64,000 bases of DNA, taken from contig NC_079312.1 in assembly GCF_029931775.1 (NCBI RefSeq), positions 13,771,821 to 13,835,820 on the forward strand, given 5' to 3'. Every line of letters begins with the position of its first letter. Position 1 is the first letter of the stretch. The translations under genes and the position numbers were made by a program. This document shows positions 42,815 through 53,647 of this stretch, piece by piece. A model generated the notes under the pieces. It saw nothing but the letters and a program-made list of their open reading frames with translations, had not been told where the DNA came from and did not search any database. This DNA comes from Euleptes europaea. Its lineage: Eukaryota; Chordata; Lepidosauria; Squamata; Sphaerodactylidae.

Positions 42815-43255
42815 AAGTAAATAACTCTCTCCAAACCATGCATAATTTTATAGACCTCTATCATGTCTCCCCTTAGCCGCCTTCTTTCCAAGCTAAACAG
42901 CCCTAAGCGTCTTAACCCCTCACCACAGGACAGTTGCTCTAGTCCCTTAATCATTTTGGTTGCTCTTTTCTGCACCTTCTCAAGCTCTGTAATATCCTTT
43001 TTTAGGTGTGGTGACCAGAACTGTACACAGTATTCCAAGTGTGGTCTCACCACAGATTTGTACAAGGGCAGTATGATATCAGCAGTTTTATTCTCTATTC
43101 CTTGTCTAATTATAGCCAGCATGGAATTTGCCTTTTTTACAGCAGCCGCACACTGGGTTGACATCTTCATTGAGCTATCCACTACCACCCCAAGATCCCT
43201 TTCTTGGTCTGTCGCTGCCAGCACAGATCCCATCAGGGTTCTTGTAAGGATAAAA
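42815..43255 (-). repeat. CR1 LINE, second fragment
   Basis: The minus-strand frame encodes [40 protein letters not shown] and FSLERRRLRGDMIEVY. Its first 130 bp repeat the end of the neighbour at 42319-42447 with differences, so it is a separate copy or an old duplication. Confidence 0.85.
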
Positions 43256-43295
43256 TGGAGGAGAGCACAACGATATCAGCTGCTTTGGGTCTCCA

Positions 43296-43445
43296 TTGTG
43301 GAGACAGGCAGGGTATCAGGGGACGGACTTCAGTGCCATGGAGTCCAATTGCCAAAGTGGTCATTTTCTCCAGGTGATCTGACCTCTTAACTGCTGGAGG
43401 TCAGTAGTAATAGAGATCTTGTACCTGGAGGTTGGAAACCCTAGA
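43296..43445 (+). mobile_element. AGGGTTGCCA MITE, 5' truncated
   Basis: It has ggacttcagtgccatggagtcc, gtggtcattttctccagg and the end tacctggaggttggaaaccctag. Confidence 0.7.
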
Positions 43446-43524
43446 GTGGAGAGAAAGACCAGCCACGTGCTAATCCCTGGGGCCTGAGAAATAAGGAAGG
43501 AGCCTGAAAAGAGCCGGCAGCTGA

Positions 43525-43753
43525 TTGGGGTGGGTGGGAAGTATTCTCTTTGCTGTGAACTACAATTCCCAGAAGCCCTTGCAAGTGGAAGAGAGGATTT
43601 GTTTGGTTCCTAGAGAGGACAGGAAAGTGGAGGCGCGTGGTGTGAACTCCCCCACCCCTCCATTTTTTCTAGGAGGGAAGTTTGAAGCGGTGTCCTCCAG
43701 CTCTTTTTCCCAGGTCGGAGGAAGAAATTGGATTTTCGGCGTTGGTTGCAAAG
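43525..43753 (+). promoter_or_regulatory. Gene D promoter/first exon region with ZNF143-type site
   Basis: The motif AACTACAATTCCCAGAAGCC (43558-43577) is nearly the same as the one before gene C. The exon-like end ggttgcaaag/gtgcgt lies at 43753. A frame opening at ATG 43525 stays open to that donor and ends in the phase needed by the KRAB exon at 46541. That ATG is upstream of the motif, however, and there is none after it, so the start codon is unsettled. From 43754 on, sequence is GC-rich. Confidence 0.55.
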
Positions 43754-43995
43754 GTGCGTTTGTGATTTCTTAAAGAGGTTTTGGGCAAGAAAGGGGACGG
43801 GGCGGAGAAGAGTTGTGCATGAACTGCAATCGCGCCTTTGCAAGGGGGAAGGGGGCTTCCGGGGCAAGATCCTGGCGCAGAAGTGCATTATCTTTGAAAC
43901 ACCCCGGTGGGGAGGGTGGATCCGCATGGGGTGGCTCCTTCATTTATTTCTCACCCTTCCCGTTGCCCTTGAGAAGTCGGCAAAAAAGCGGCCGG

Positions 43996-45000
43996 GCTCA
44001 GCGGATGGGCCGGAAGGCAGAACCGCCCGGAGGAGCCTCGGCTGCAAATTGCACCGCTCAGTCCCAGTCCGGGGGTGCAATTCAGCCCCTGCCCGGGGAG
44101 TTTCCCTTCTCCCCCCCCTCCCCCGTCCTTGGGCCAGAGGGAATCGCCCAGTGCTAAACATCCCCCCCTTTCAGTTGTTTCCCTTCCTGATCAGAGCAGG
44201 CATCCTCCCCCGCCTCCCCCCCCTTCTCTGACCCACCTCTGGTTCTCAGCCGGCTTGTTCCCCGGGCAGGGTTACCAACCTCCAGGTGCGGGCTGGAGAT
44301 CTCCTGCAGTTACAGCTGTACCCCGCTGAGATCTCTCCCCAGTCTCCATCCCCACATCTCCAGGAATCCCCTGACCCAGGATTGGTAGCCTCTACCTGCC
44401 CAGAATTAACACCTGTACCAGGGGGTATAAGTGCTGCAGGCGACAGGAAGGGCCTTGTGTGATGGGATGTCCCTCCAAACCGGGAGTTTCCTGCGCACAG
44501 AAAACTAGTCTGGCTAGTTTATAGAAAACTGACTCAGCGGATGGGCCAGAAGGCAATTCAGCCCCTGCCCAGGGAGTTTCCCGTCTCCCACCCCCCGCTT
44601 GGCCCAGAGGGAATCTCCCAGTGCTAAACATCCCCCCTTTCGGTTGTTTCCCTTCCTGATAAGCGCAGGCATCCTCTCCCGCCTTTCCCCCTCCTCTTCT
44701 CCCATCTCTACTTCTCCACTGGCTTCCCCCCCCCGGGATAGGGTTACCAGCCTCCAGGTGGGGCCTGGAGATCTCCAGCAGTTACAACTGAACTCCACTG
44801 AGATCTCTCCCTAATCTCCGTCACCAAATCTCCAGGAATTCCCTGACCCAGGATTGGTAACCCTGTTCCCAGACCTCAACCTGCCCAGGGTTAAAACCCA
44901 TACCAGGGGGTATAGTGCTGCAGGCGACAGGAAGGACCTTGTGTGATGGGATGTCCCTCCGAAGCAGGAGTTTCCTGCGCACGGAAAACTAGCCCCTCAG
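43996..45000. repeat. Tandem duplication near the gene D promoter
   Basis: Unit 1 (about 43996-44516) and unit 2 (about 44532-45000) share ctcagcggatgggcc, aattcagcccctgccc, gggaatc-cccagtgctaaacatcc, gataagcgcaggcatcct-like and gtgatgggatgtccctcc. Unit 2 lacks about 65 bp of unit 1. Each contains a related MITE (agggttacca ends; about 44272-44396 and 44752-44873). From 45001 to 45654 nothing more is recognised. Confidence 0.8.
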
Positions 45001-45654
45001 GAAGGCTAGGTTGGAATCCTTTTCCTTCAGCTGTTACTTTTCTACAGCCAAGAAAATTCTTTGTGTGGAGGCGCGGGCCAGCATTTGAAGCCCTCCCAAC
45101 CCTCAGTCTGCCTGTGATTTTTAGCCGGCCTGTGCTCCTGACCTAAGTTTCCCCCCTCTCATTTTCCCTGACAGAACAAACTATTTGTCAATAGTCTATG
45201 GATAACAATCCAGTCTAATCAACACTTTACAGAAAATATTAATAGATACTCTGCTGACGTTTTTTGTTATTTTGAATACCCCAAAATGTTTCTGTTCCCA
45301 AAAATCAAGGAGAGGTTTCCAGTGATTAGCAAAGATATTCATTCACATTATCAGTAGTCTGCCTTTCTCACAGGGACTCAAGGCGGATTACACAGAGTGG
45401 GTCAGTACAATCAACCAAATGGGACATTCAGTAAACACTGTACTAAGGTTGTAGAAGTCTGGAAACACCAGAAAGAAGTGAAGCATAGCATAACTATTAA
45501 CATGACGCATTATGCGGTACAGAAATTACTTGCTAGGATCCTACTTACCGTAAGCTATACACAACAGTATGGACCACAATCCCTAATAATTTATCCAAGT
45601 AAGTTGGTGAACCATTTGGTTCAGTACAACCCAGTGAGCTTCCGTGGCAAAGGG

Positions 45655-45718
45655 TGAATTTGAACCCGGGTCTCTCAGGTCTCAGTCCAACACACTAACC
45701 GTTACACTGGCTCTCAGT
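45655..45718 (-). repeat. tRNA-derived SINE head
   Basis: The reverse complement reads gagccagtgtaacggttagtg and a B box (gggttcaaattcacc). A body may extend left to about 45340. From 45719 to 46073 nothing is recognised. Confidence 0.45.
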
Positions 45719-46073
45719 CATGTACAGACTCTGTTTCTGTGAGACCAAATAACTTCATACGTGTTTAAGAATTAGAGTAAAAAAAAAGTTCAGCAGAAAT
45801 GTAGCAGATTTGAAGGTATAATGGAGGGTGGGAATCCTGTGTTTGATCCATTACACAGGCAATTTTATTCGTATTTTATAAAACAAACAAAGATAGTATT
45901 GTAGGTGGGGGAACATTCCCTCTGTGTCAGCTTGCAATTAATTCCATGCATGTTTTAAGCAAACTTGGACACAAGAAAAATCTGATGAGGCACGGTTTTC
46001 TGAATCTGTATTGCTTGAAATATTGTTCCAAGGTAGCACCCCTCTGATTTTTGCAGATTATGTGAGTTGTATG

Positions 46074-46375
46074 AGCCAGCATGGTGTAGTGGTTAAGAGC
46101 GGTGGTTTGGAACGGTGGATTCTGATCCGGAGAACTGGGTTTGATTCCCCACTCCTCCACATGAGCGGTGGAGGCTAATCTGGTGAACTGGATTTGTTTC
46201 CCCACCTACACACGAAGCCAGCTGGGTGACTTTGGGCCAGTCACACTCTCTCAGCCCCACCCACCTCACAGGGTGTCTGTTGTGGGGAGGGGAAGGGAAG
46301 GTGATTGTAAGCTGGTTTGAGTCTTCCTTAAGTGGTACAGAAAGTCAGCATGTAAAAACCAACTCTTCTTCTCTT
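46074..46375 (+). repeat. tRNA-derived SINE (cttctt-tailed)
   Basis: It is full length, gagccagcatggtgtagtgg to ccaactcttcttctcttc, about 165 bp before the gene D KRAB exon. Confidence 0.9.
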
Positions 46376-46540
46376 CTATGACTCATGAGGTTCTCTTCAG
46401 TCTGAAAATACACAATTTTTCTTGCAGTTATTTGATACATTTCATATTTTCCCCCAGATTACCTGCATATGGGATTCTGCTTTCTTGTGTGAATACTCTG
46501 GCATAGTTAGAGAAGATGAACTGGGGAAATCCTTCTGCAG

Positions 46541-46669
46541 GGCCCCCAAAGTCTTTTATGGAGGTGGCTGTGTTCTTCACGCAAGAGGAATGGGGTCTGC
46601 TGGATCTGGCCCAAAGAGCTCTGTACTGGGAAGTCATGCAGGAGAATTACGAGACAGCAGCCTCTCTGG
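46541..46669 (+). CDS. Gene D: KRAB A-box exon
   Basis: This exon lies between ccttctgcag and gg/gtaagg. The A box is intact: [27 protein letters not shown] and ENYET. It is 129 bp, one base shorter at its 5' edge than the KRAB exons of A and C, so it needs one base from the preceding exon. The candidate first exon ending at 43753 provides that phase in its long open frame. It leaves in phase 1 and joins the exon at 47377. Confidence 0.87.
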
Positions 46670-46895
46670 GTAAGGATCTTGGCCCTTTTATCCTGAATAC
46701 AGAGGAGAAAAGAAGAGGGAGTGTCTATAACAAATCCAGGCCGTCAATGGGGAAGATCTTGTCAGTTGGGTTTTGAGGGTCGAGAGTTACTGGTTGGAGT
46801 CATGCAGGGGGGAGGGGGGGTTAGTTTACCAGGTATGTAAATTACAGAAACCTGTGGAGGTATCAAATCTTTGCTTAAGTTTTTCTGATTGGAGA

Positions 46896-46953
46896 ACTGA
46901 GCATACTGAGGTGTTATACAGTTCACTGAGCATACTGAGGTGTTACACAGTTC
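46896..46953 (+). repeat. 29-bp tandem repeat, two units
   Basis: Two copies of actgagcatactgaggtgtt plus nine bases (atacagttc in the first, acacagttc in the second) lie directly adjacent, differing at one base. Confidence 0.85.
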
Positions 46954-47376
46954 ACATCTAAGAACACCTTCCTGGAGTAAGCCCCACTGAGTAGACTTGA
47001 GTAGGGCTCTTAGGATAGCACTACTATTTGGGTTTGCTGGGTCTAGCGGGTTACTGACTTGCACCAGAGTGCCGTGTTTATATGTTGTAAACCCGTTCGA
47101 GAATAGGTGTTCTTAGTTATGCACTGTTGAAGACTAAACATCCCACAACTTGTGGTTAATGGTTAATATTTACCTCAGGTTAATCTCTGAATAAAATATG
47201 TGACTGGTATTTACATCATAATATGGCTTGCATTGTGTTTACATTAAGGTGGAAGTAAAGATGTTGCAGGCAGTTTGAATACCCCTCCATCCCCCAAAGA
47301 CTGGGTGTATTCTCAACACCATAAACATACTTGGAAAGTCTACATCCCTTCATGGTGTCTTCTGTTCCCCTTGAAG

Positions 47377-47469
47377 GACTTTGTGTTCCTGGTCCATTCC
47401 TTGATGCACAGCGCCGTCCAAGAGAAGAGCGGTTCCTCCAGGGCTCTGAGGAAGCGGCCAGGTGTGCAG
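47377..47469 (+). CDS. Gene D: 93-bp phase 1-1 exon
   Basis: It lies between tgttccccttgaag and gcag/gtaata, open in the frame from KRAB (GPFLDAQRRPREERF, QGSEEAARCA). It is homologous to the gene C exon at 29623, and the following introns are also alike, showing a segmental duplication. The donor is weaker than in gene C. Confidence 0.6.
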
Positions 47470-47905
47470 GTAATAGGGAGGAGGCAACACAGTAAAAGGG
47501 CTGTTTCAGTTGGTTCTGCAGCATTTTTTCTGTGGGAGCTCCATGTTACTTCCATTTTGTCGAATCAAGGATACAATCCATGTAAGAGGTGTCCTGTTTT
47601 CATTGTGGCACTTCTTGTGCATGCAGTCTCCAAAAGAGTCGCAACTGAGGGCCAAAGTTGACATGACAACAGTTGTGCAACTGCTCCAAGAAACAACTAC
47701 TGCACTTCTGGTTCCTTCCTCCTTGAATGATCTCAGCCTGCTCCCACCCAGGATGGATTTATCCTGCTCTGTGATTTTGTCTCTTGTGGCATGACATCAT
47801 CTCCTGTCCAGATGTGAATGCAGAGAGGGGCCACGCTCCTTACATGCTGATCATCACCCAACTCCCTTGATAGAACAAAGATTCTGACTTCCTCTCCTCA
47901 CACAG

Positions 47906-48013
47906 AAAGTGGAGCCTCAAGAGACGAGGAAGGCATAGCCTCAGAAGAAGCACAGGAGAGTTTACCAGGAGGATCTCAAACTGTACAACTGCTCCAAAGA
48001 ACAGCCGTCACAG
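47906..48013 (+). pseudogene. Gene D: truncated exon copy
   Basis: It starts after ctcctcacacag with a peptide like the next exon (EGIASEEAQESLPGGSQ), then crosses the duplication junction and loses its donor. A cag/gtctgg at 48013 would keep phase 1, so use as a 108-bp exon is possible but doubtful. Confidence 0.5.
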
Positions 48014-48251
48014 GTCTGGTTTCCCTCTCCTCCCTTTCTTTGATGATCTCAGCCCATTTTTTTCACCCAGGAGGGATCTCTCCTGCTCTGGGTTGAACTC
48101 CTGTAGCATGACATCATCCACTCCTGTCCAGACAGGAACCCAGGGAAGGGACACTGTCTTTGCATGCTGATAACCAGAGTAGAATCTGCCCCTCTCTCAT
48201 ATGCTCCCATGATAGAACAAATGATTTTCTCTTTCTCTCCCCCTCACACAG

Positions 48252-48353
48252 ACAGTGGGATCTCGAGAGCAGTGGAAGGCCTTGCCTCAGAAGGAGCGTT
48301 GGAGAGTCTACCAGGAGGATCTAGAGAAAATGTTTCTTTCCTGACTGAACTGG
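48252..48353 (+). CDS. Gene D: 102-bp phase 1-1 exon
   Basis: Acceptor ccccctcacacag, donor ctgg/gtgaga. The peptide holds EGLASEGALESLPGGSRENV, homologous to the gene C exon at 31879. It joins in frame to the finger exon at 50142. From 48354 to 49149 no exon is seen. Confidence 0.72.
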
Positions 48354-49149
48354 GTGAGAGCGAGAATCTTTCAGGGAAACAAATAAGGCATATCTATGAA
48401 GGATCTCTGCTTTTCTCCCTGATGAGGTCATATTCTCCTGTGACATGATCCTAGGCCTAAGGCTTAGGACCAGAGCTGCCTGTAGGCCTCAGGACAGCCT
48501 TTCCCTCGCACACAGGACTTGGGCCTTGCTGCAAATTCTCCCAGCCTACCTTTGCTGGGCCCCCTCCAAGCATCACAGGACACCCATTCCCATGATATCC
48601 TCGAAGGGGAGATTTGGGTTGGGGGAGGGATTCCCCAAGCCCTTCTCTTCCCACCCCAATTCCTCATGTTTCCCACTGGGTTCCCTTTTGTCACTACAGA
48701 AGCAACAGAAGTGAGATATGTGATTCAGAACTGGCGGTGCTCATTCGTGTAGTGATTTTTTGGGTTGCTTTTCAAGTGGTCTGGAAACTTTGGTTGGATC
48801 TATATGTGGTAACCAGGCTATTCTCAAGGTCAAGATAGTGGGGTGGTATCACTCTGGTGCTGATAGATTGTGCTCAGTGCCTATTCTGAGTGGAATTCAA
48901 AAGGCAGGTTCTTCACCATAAGACACTAAATGGTTTGGGGCCAGGTTATTTGGGAAAAACCCTCCTCCCCTCCTGTACAGCCTGCCAGCTAAAACCCTCT
49001 TCACCAGCCTTGCCTTCAGAGGTGGGGCAGCCGACAGCCAGAAACTGGGGTGGCAACTTGCCTATAGAATGCCCTTCCACTTGAGGTTTGTGTGGTACCT
49101 ATACCTGCATCCCTTTTGTGCCTGAATGTTTGTCTTTACCCAGGTTTTT

Positions 49150-49880
49150 AATTAATTAGACGAGGAATAGAGAATAAAACTGCTGATATACTGCCCTTGT
49201 ACAAATCTATGGTGAGACCACACTTGGAATACTGTGTACAGTTCTGGTCACCACACCTAAAAAAGGATATTACAGAGCTTGAGAAGGTGCAGAAAAGAGC
49301 AACCAAAATGATTAAGGGACTAGAGCAACTGTCCTAATGGGGTGCTGTTAAGACGCTTAGGGCTGTTTAGCTTGGAAAGAAGGCGGCTAAGGGGAGACAT
49401 GATAGAGGTCTATAAAATTATGCATGGTTTGGAGAGAGTGGACAGGGAGAAGTTTTTCTCCCTCTCCCATAATACTAGAACACGGGGTCATCTGCTAAAG
49501 CTGGAGGGTGAGAGACTCAAAACAGATAAAAGGAAGTATTTTTTCACACAACGCATAGTTAAATTGTGGAACTCCCTGTCGGATGTGGTGATGGCTGCCA
49601 GCTTGGAGGGCTTTAAGAGGGGAGTGGACATATTCATGGAGGAGAGGGGTATTCATGGCTGTTAGTTAGAATGGATATTGGTCATGCTGCATACCTATTC
49701 TCTCTAGTATCAGAGGAGCATGCCTATTATTTTGGGTGCGGTGGAACACAGGCAGGATGGTGCTGCTGCATTCGTCTTGTTAGTGGCTTCCTAGAGGCAT
49801 CTGGTTGGCCACTGTGTGAACAGACTGCTGGACTTGATGGGCCTTGGTCTGATCCAGCAGGGCCTTTCTTATGTTCTTTT
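49150..49880 (+). repeat. CR1 LINE 3' end
   Basis: It encodes [20 protein letters not shown] and FSLERRRLRGDMIEVYKIMHG, then the tail ggttggccactgtgtgaacag to ggcctttcttatgttctt. It has small gaps and is 5'-truncated. Confidence 0.88.
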
Positions 49881-50141
49881 GGATGTGCTGCCACAGAGTC
49901 TTTGGAGCAAGAGACCTGTCCAGTGATCATTGGACTGCAAGGAAGCAGTTCCTCTTTGGTCTGCCCTTCCGGTTCCCTCTGCCCCCTTCCCCTCCTTGTC
50001 CTTTCCCTTGTCTGAAGTTATACAGAAGCCTTTCCTGGCCTCCAGTTCTCAGCAGGGAAAGTATCACTTGGTAATGACAGGCCGTGCTAAGTGGCCTTCC
50101 TTTCCTGGAGCTTTTATTTGATTTCTCGATCTCTGTTCCAG

Positions 50142-51712
50142 CAGGAGAGACGTCAGAGGCCGAGAGACAGGAACAACCAGGAGGGGTGTCTGTAGCAAGA
50201 GGTGAGGATCAGGAGGTGGAAACTTGGGATCGAGAAGGACCTCAGAGACAGCTGAAAAGAAAAAGGGAAGGAGAACCGAAGCAGAGGAAGGAATTGGTTG
50301 TCTGTCTGCAGAGAATCGTATATGAGATCCCAGCCCAAAGCAAAATACAAAAAGAAAAGAAAAGGAATAATTGCCCTGTGAATGGAGAAAGGTTCAGCTG
50401 CGTATCCAGTGTTAAGAAAGACCAGAAGATCCAAGCATGCAAGAAAACATATGACTGCTTGAAATGTGGAAAGAGGTTCGTTTGGAAGAGCCACCTCACT
50501 GTTCATGAAAGAATTCACACAGAGGAGAAGCCACATACATGCTTGGAGTGTGGAAAGAGGTTCAGACGGAGAGGCCACCTTATAACACATCGACGCGTTC
50601 ACACTGGGGAGAAGCTATTTAAATGCTTGGAGTGTGGGAAGAGTTTCAGTAGTAAGTACAGACTTATTACACATCAACAGATTCACACTGGGGAGAGGCC
50701 ATACAAATGCTCAGATTGTAACAAGAGCTTTTCTGATAAGTCAGGCCTTCATCAACATCAGAGGATTCACACAGGGGAAAAGCCGTATAAATGCATTGAG
50801 TGTGGAAAGACCTTCGGTCAGAGCGCACAACTTACGTTACATTTCCTGATTCACACAGATGAGAAACCATATCAGTGTTTGGAATGTGGGAAGGGCTTCA
50901 AACTGAGAAAATACCTTAGTGCGCATCAACACATTCACACTGGAGAGAAGCCATATAAATGCTTGGTATGTAGGAAGACCTTCAGCCAGCATGGATGCCT
51001 AATTAAACATCAAATGATTCACACAGGGGAGAAACCCTATAAGTGCTTGGAATGTGGGAAGAGTTTCGGTCGAAAGGACTGCCTTTCTTCACATCAACGC
51101 ACTCACAGTGGGGAGAAGCCGTATAAATGTTTGGAGTGCGGGAAGAGTTTCCGTTGGAAGGGCAGACTTATTTCACATCAACACATTCACACTGGGGAGA
51201 AGCTGTACAAATGCTCAGATTGTATCGAGAGCTTTTCTGATAAGTCAGCCCTTCGTGAACATCAGAGGATTCACAGAGAGGCGAAGCCACATAAATGCAT
51301 GGAATGTGGAAAGACCTTCAAACTGAGTGCACAACTTAGATTACATTCCCTGACTCACCGAGATGGAAAACCGTATCAGTGTTTGGAATGTGGAAAGAGC
51401 TTCAAACTGAGAAGATACCTTACTATACATCAACACATTCATACTGGAGCGAAGCCATATAAATGCTTGGAATGTAGGAAGACCTTCAGCCAGCATGGAG
51501 GCCTAATTAGTCATCAAATGATTCACACAGAGGAGAAACCCTATCAGTGCTTGGAATGTGGGAAGAGTTTCAGACAGAAGAATGGCCTTTCTTCACATCA
51601 ACGCACTCACACTGGGGAGAAGCCATATAAATGCTCAGGTTGTAGCAAGTGCTTTGCTCATGCATCAAACCTTAATAGGCACAAGAAGATGCACACAGGG
51701 GAGAAACCATAA
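50142..51712 (+). CDS. Gene D: C2H2 zinc-finger exon (15 fingers)
   Basis: This is the terminal exon of a KRAB zinc-finger gene paralogous to gene C. The acceptor ctctgttccag is followed by CAG, as in genes A and C. A basic linker (about residues 1-103, including EGEPKQRKELVVC shared in style with gene C) leads into 15 intact C2H2 fingers, first KCGKRFVWKSHLTVH, last GCSKCFAHASNLNRH. Fingers 3-8 and 9-14 match one to one in order (SDKSGLHQH/SDKSALREH, KLRKYLSAH/KLRRYLTIH, SQHGCLIKH/SQHGGLISH and so on), a six-finger tandem block of 504 bp. Linkers vary (TEEKP, TDEKP, REAKP, RDGKP). It stops after the linker of finger 15. It is a DNA-binding probable repressor. Confidence 0.93.
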
Positions 51713-51925
51713 AAATGTTTGGAGAGTGGAAACATTTTCATTCCCACCACAAAGTTACCTGTCACTGAAGAAGTCATAGGAGGTGAAAAACTTCACATCG
51801 AAGCTATCACAAAGCAAAGAAGCCATCTAAATGCTGAAACTAACGCAACAGCCTTTCTCATCAATCTAGTGTTACCGTACTTATGAGGATTCATGCAGAG
51901 AAATAGCATAAATGCTTGGGGGGGT
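51713..51925 (+). pseudogene. Decayed zinc fingers after the gene D stop
   Basis: Remnants such as tggagagtggaaacattttcattc, aacttcacatcgaagctatcac, gaagccatctaaatgctg and gaggattcatgcagagaaatag align with those after gene C (36517-36722). Confidence 0.75.
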
Positions 51926-52169
51926 TTCTCCATGAGTAAATTACAGTGTAAAGTGGGAGCGAGTTTTCTAGTTGTCTTTCGTGCTCAAATAGAAACCTGC
52001 CGATCACACCTGCAGCTGACGCAGAATAGAACGGGGGTTCCTTCCTTGGATCAGTAGTCAAATAGTCACTGTGCTGCTGCTTGTAAGACATCAAATCTTG
52101 ATGCTGTGGTTTTATTACTCTCCTATGGCAAGCCGGTGTGAGCTCTTTCAGCTGTGAGCATGGGATGTA

Positions 52170-52175
52170 AATAAA
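52170..52175 (+). promoter_or_regulatory. Gene D polyadenylation signal candidate
   Basis: An AATAAA with a GT-rich stretch about 15 bp downstream (ctcctttgtttggtaatcgttg), about 460 bp after the stop codon. Confidence 0.5.
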
Positions 52176-52469
52176 TACGACTCCTTTGTTTGGTAATCGT
52201 TGTATTTTACTATTCAGTGGGGCTGTGCCATTTCCTGGGAGGCACAGGGCATGTGACCCTATCCTTATTTTAAGAATAGAATTCAGTGCTCCCCTCCCAA
52301 GTTTCTTCTCAATCTTTAAGTTTGCTACTGAAGGGGGCAGGGGTTTCCCTTGCCTGGGAGTCCCCTGATTTGGTGTTTTCTGTTGGGGTTATTGAATTTA
52401 GGGTGCCATCTGTGTTTTAACTGATTCAGTTTTTGGAATTTTAATATGAGTTGTTTTTAACTGTTTATG

Positions 52470-52560
52470 TATTTTATACCTTGTTGGAAGCTGCCCTGAG
52501 CCCGGCATTGGTTGGGGAGGGCGGGGCACAAATTTAATAAATAAATAATAAATAAACAAA
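52470..52560 (+). repeat. SINE/LINE tail with (aaat)n
   Basis: It ends gggcggggcacaaatttaataaataaataataaat, the 3' end type of an unassigned squamate retroposon. A similar tail is at 53480-53545. Confidence 0.4.
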
Positions 52561-52562
52561 TT

Positions 52563-52730
52563 AGATAGATGGGGTTACTTCCATTGATCAGCGATCAGAA
52601 TAGCCACTGCGTGCCGCTGTTTGTAAGATGTCAGATCTTGATATTATGGCTTTATTATTTTCTTGTAGCAAGCCACCTTGTGAGCGCTTTCAGCTGAGAG
52701 CATCAGATGTAAATAGCTGTGAATTTTTTT
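52563..52730 (+). repeat. Second copy of the gene D 3' UTR end
   Basis: It resembles 52010-52180: gttacttccattgatcag / gttccttccttggatcag, ctgtttgtaagatgtcagatcttgat / ttgtaagacatcaaatcttgat, caagccaccttgtgagcgctttcagctg / caagccggtgtgagctctttcagctg. The polyadenylation signal of the first copy is not kept. Confidence 0.65.
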
Positions 52731-52799
52731 TAAGTATTAGTCAGATTTTACAGTCTGCAAAATATCAGTATGTATCTGATTGCTGCAGCTGGTTGTCAC

Positions 52800-53255
52800 C
52801 ATAGCTTAAAAAGGATATTGCAAACTTGGTAAAGGGGGCAGAAGAGGGCATCCCAGGAGAAAGTAGTTAAGAGAATTTTTTTCTCCTTCTCTTAAAGTAC
52901 TAGAACCAGTGAAGTTGACAGGCAAAAGGACTTAGAACGAATGATTAAATTGTAGAATTTGCTGCCAGTGGATGTACTGCTGGCTGCGAGTATCGATGGC
53001 TTTAAAGGGAGGAAAGGCAGTTTTGTAGATGATCGGTCCTTCGATGGCTACTAGCCAAGGAGACTGAAGGGAACCTCCACATTCAGAGGCAGTCAACCTC
53101 TGAATCCCAGTGCCAGGAGGCAACATCAGAGGGTGGCCTTAGCCTCTGTGCCCTGTTGATGGACCTCCAGAGGAACTGGTCGGCTGCTGTGTGAGACAGG
53201 ATGCTGGAGGAGATGGGCCGTTGGTCTGATCCAACAGGTCTCTTCTTATGCATTC
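52800..53255 (+). repeat. CR1-like LINE 3' end, old
   Basis: It has ttaaaaaggatattgcaaac, gaattaaattgtagaatttgctgcc-like, atggctttaaagggaggaaagg, gtgccaggaggcaacatcagag and ggccgttggtctgatccaac. Confidence 0.65.
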
Positions 53256-53647
53256 TGCTCTGCAAAGCTGATTGCATTTCTCCACCAAAAGGGCCACTTG
53301 AATCAGCGGAAACCTCTCTGGCTCCAGCAAGGCATCACATTTTGTGAGGCAAAGTGGCTGGAGATATGCCTGTATGGGTGCTTTTCTTGCAGGTTTGCGA
53401 TTGGATATTCAACTATGTCGATGACATTGCTGATAGATATTAAGTGCCATTTTTAAATGTTGAAATGCTTTAATGTTTGGATGTTGACTGCCTTGGGGAC
53501 CCTGTTTGGGTGGAAAAGGCAGCACAGAAATCTTTTAAATAAATGAGTCAAGCAGGGAGCAGATTTTTCTGCGCACAGCCAGGAAATCCCTCAGACTTCC
53601 AAAATGCAGCTTTAACTAGCAAGGTGTTGAAGTTATTAGACAAGATC

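Larger units (their letters stand above)
47664..48353 (+). repeat. Tandem duplication of an exon plus intron in gene D
   Basis: The unit at about 47664-47984 recurs at about 47985-48353. Shared blocks are actgctccaa-gaaaca, gatctcagcc, catgacatcatc, gatagaacaaa and the exon core gcctcagaagaagc. Copy 1 ends inside the exon and runs straight into intron sequence. Confidence 0.75.

Noticed and set aside
43728-44231. A 167-codon open frame in GC-rich DNA near the gene D promoter
   Set aside because: GC-rich promoter and duplicated sequence keep several frames open by chance; no domain was recognised.
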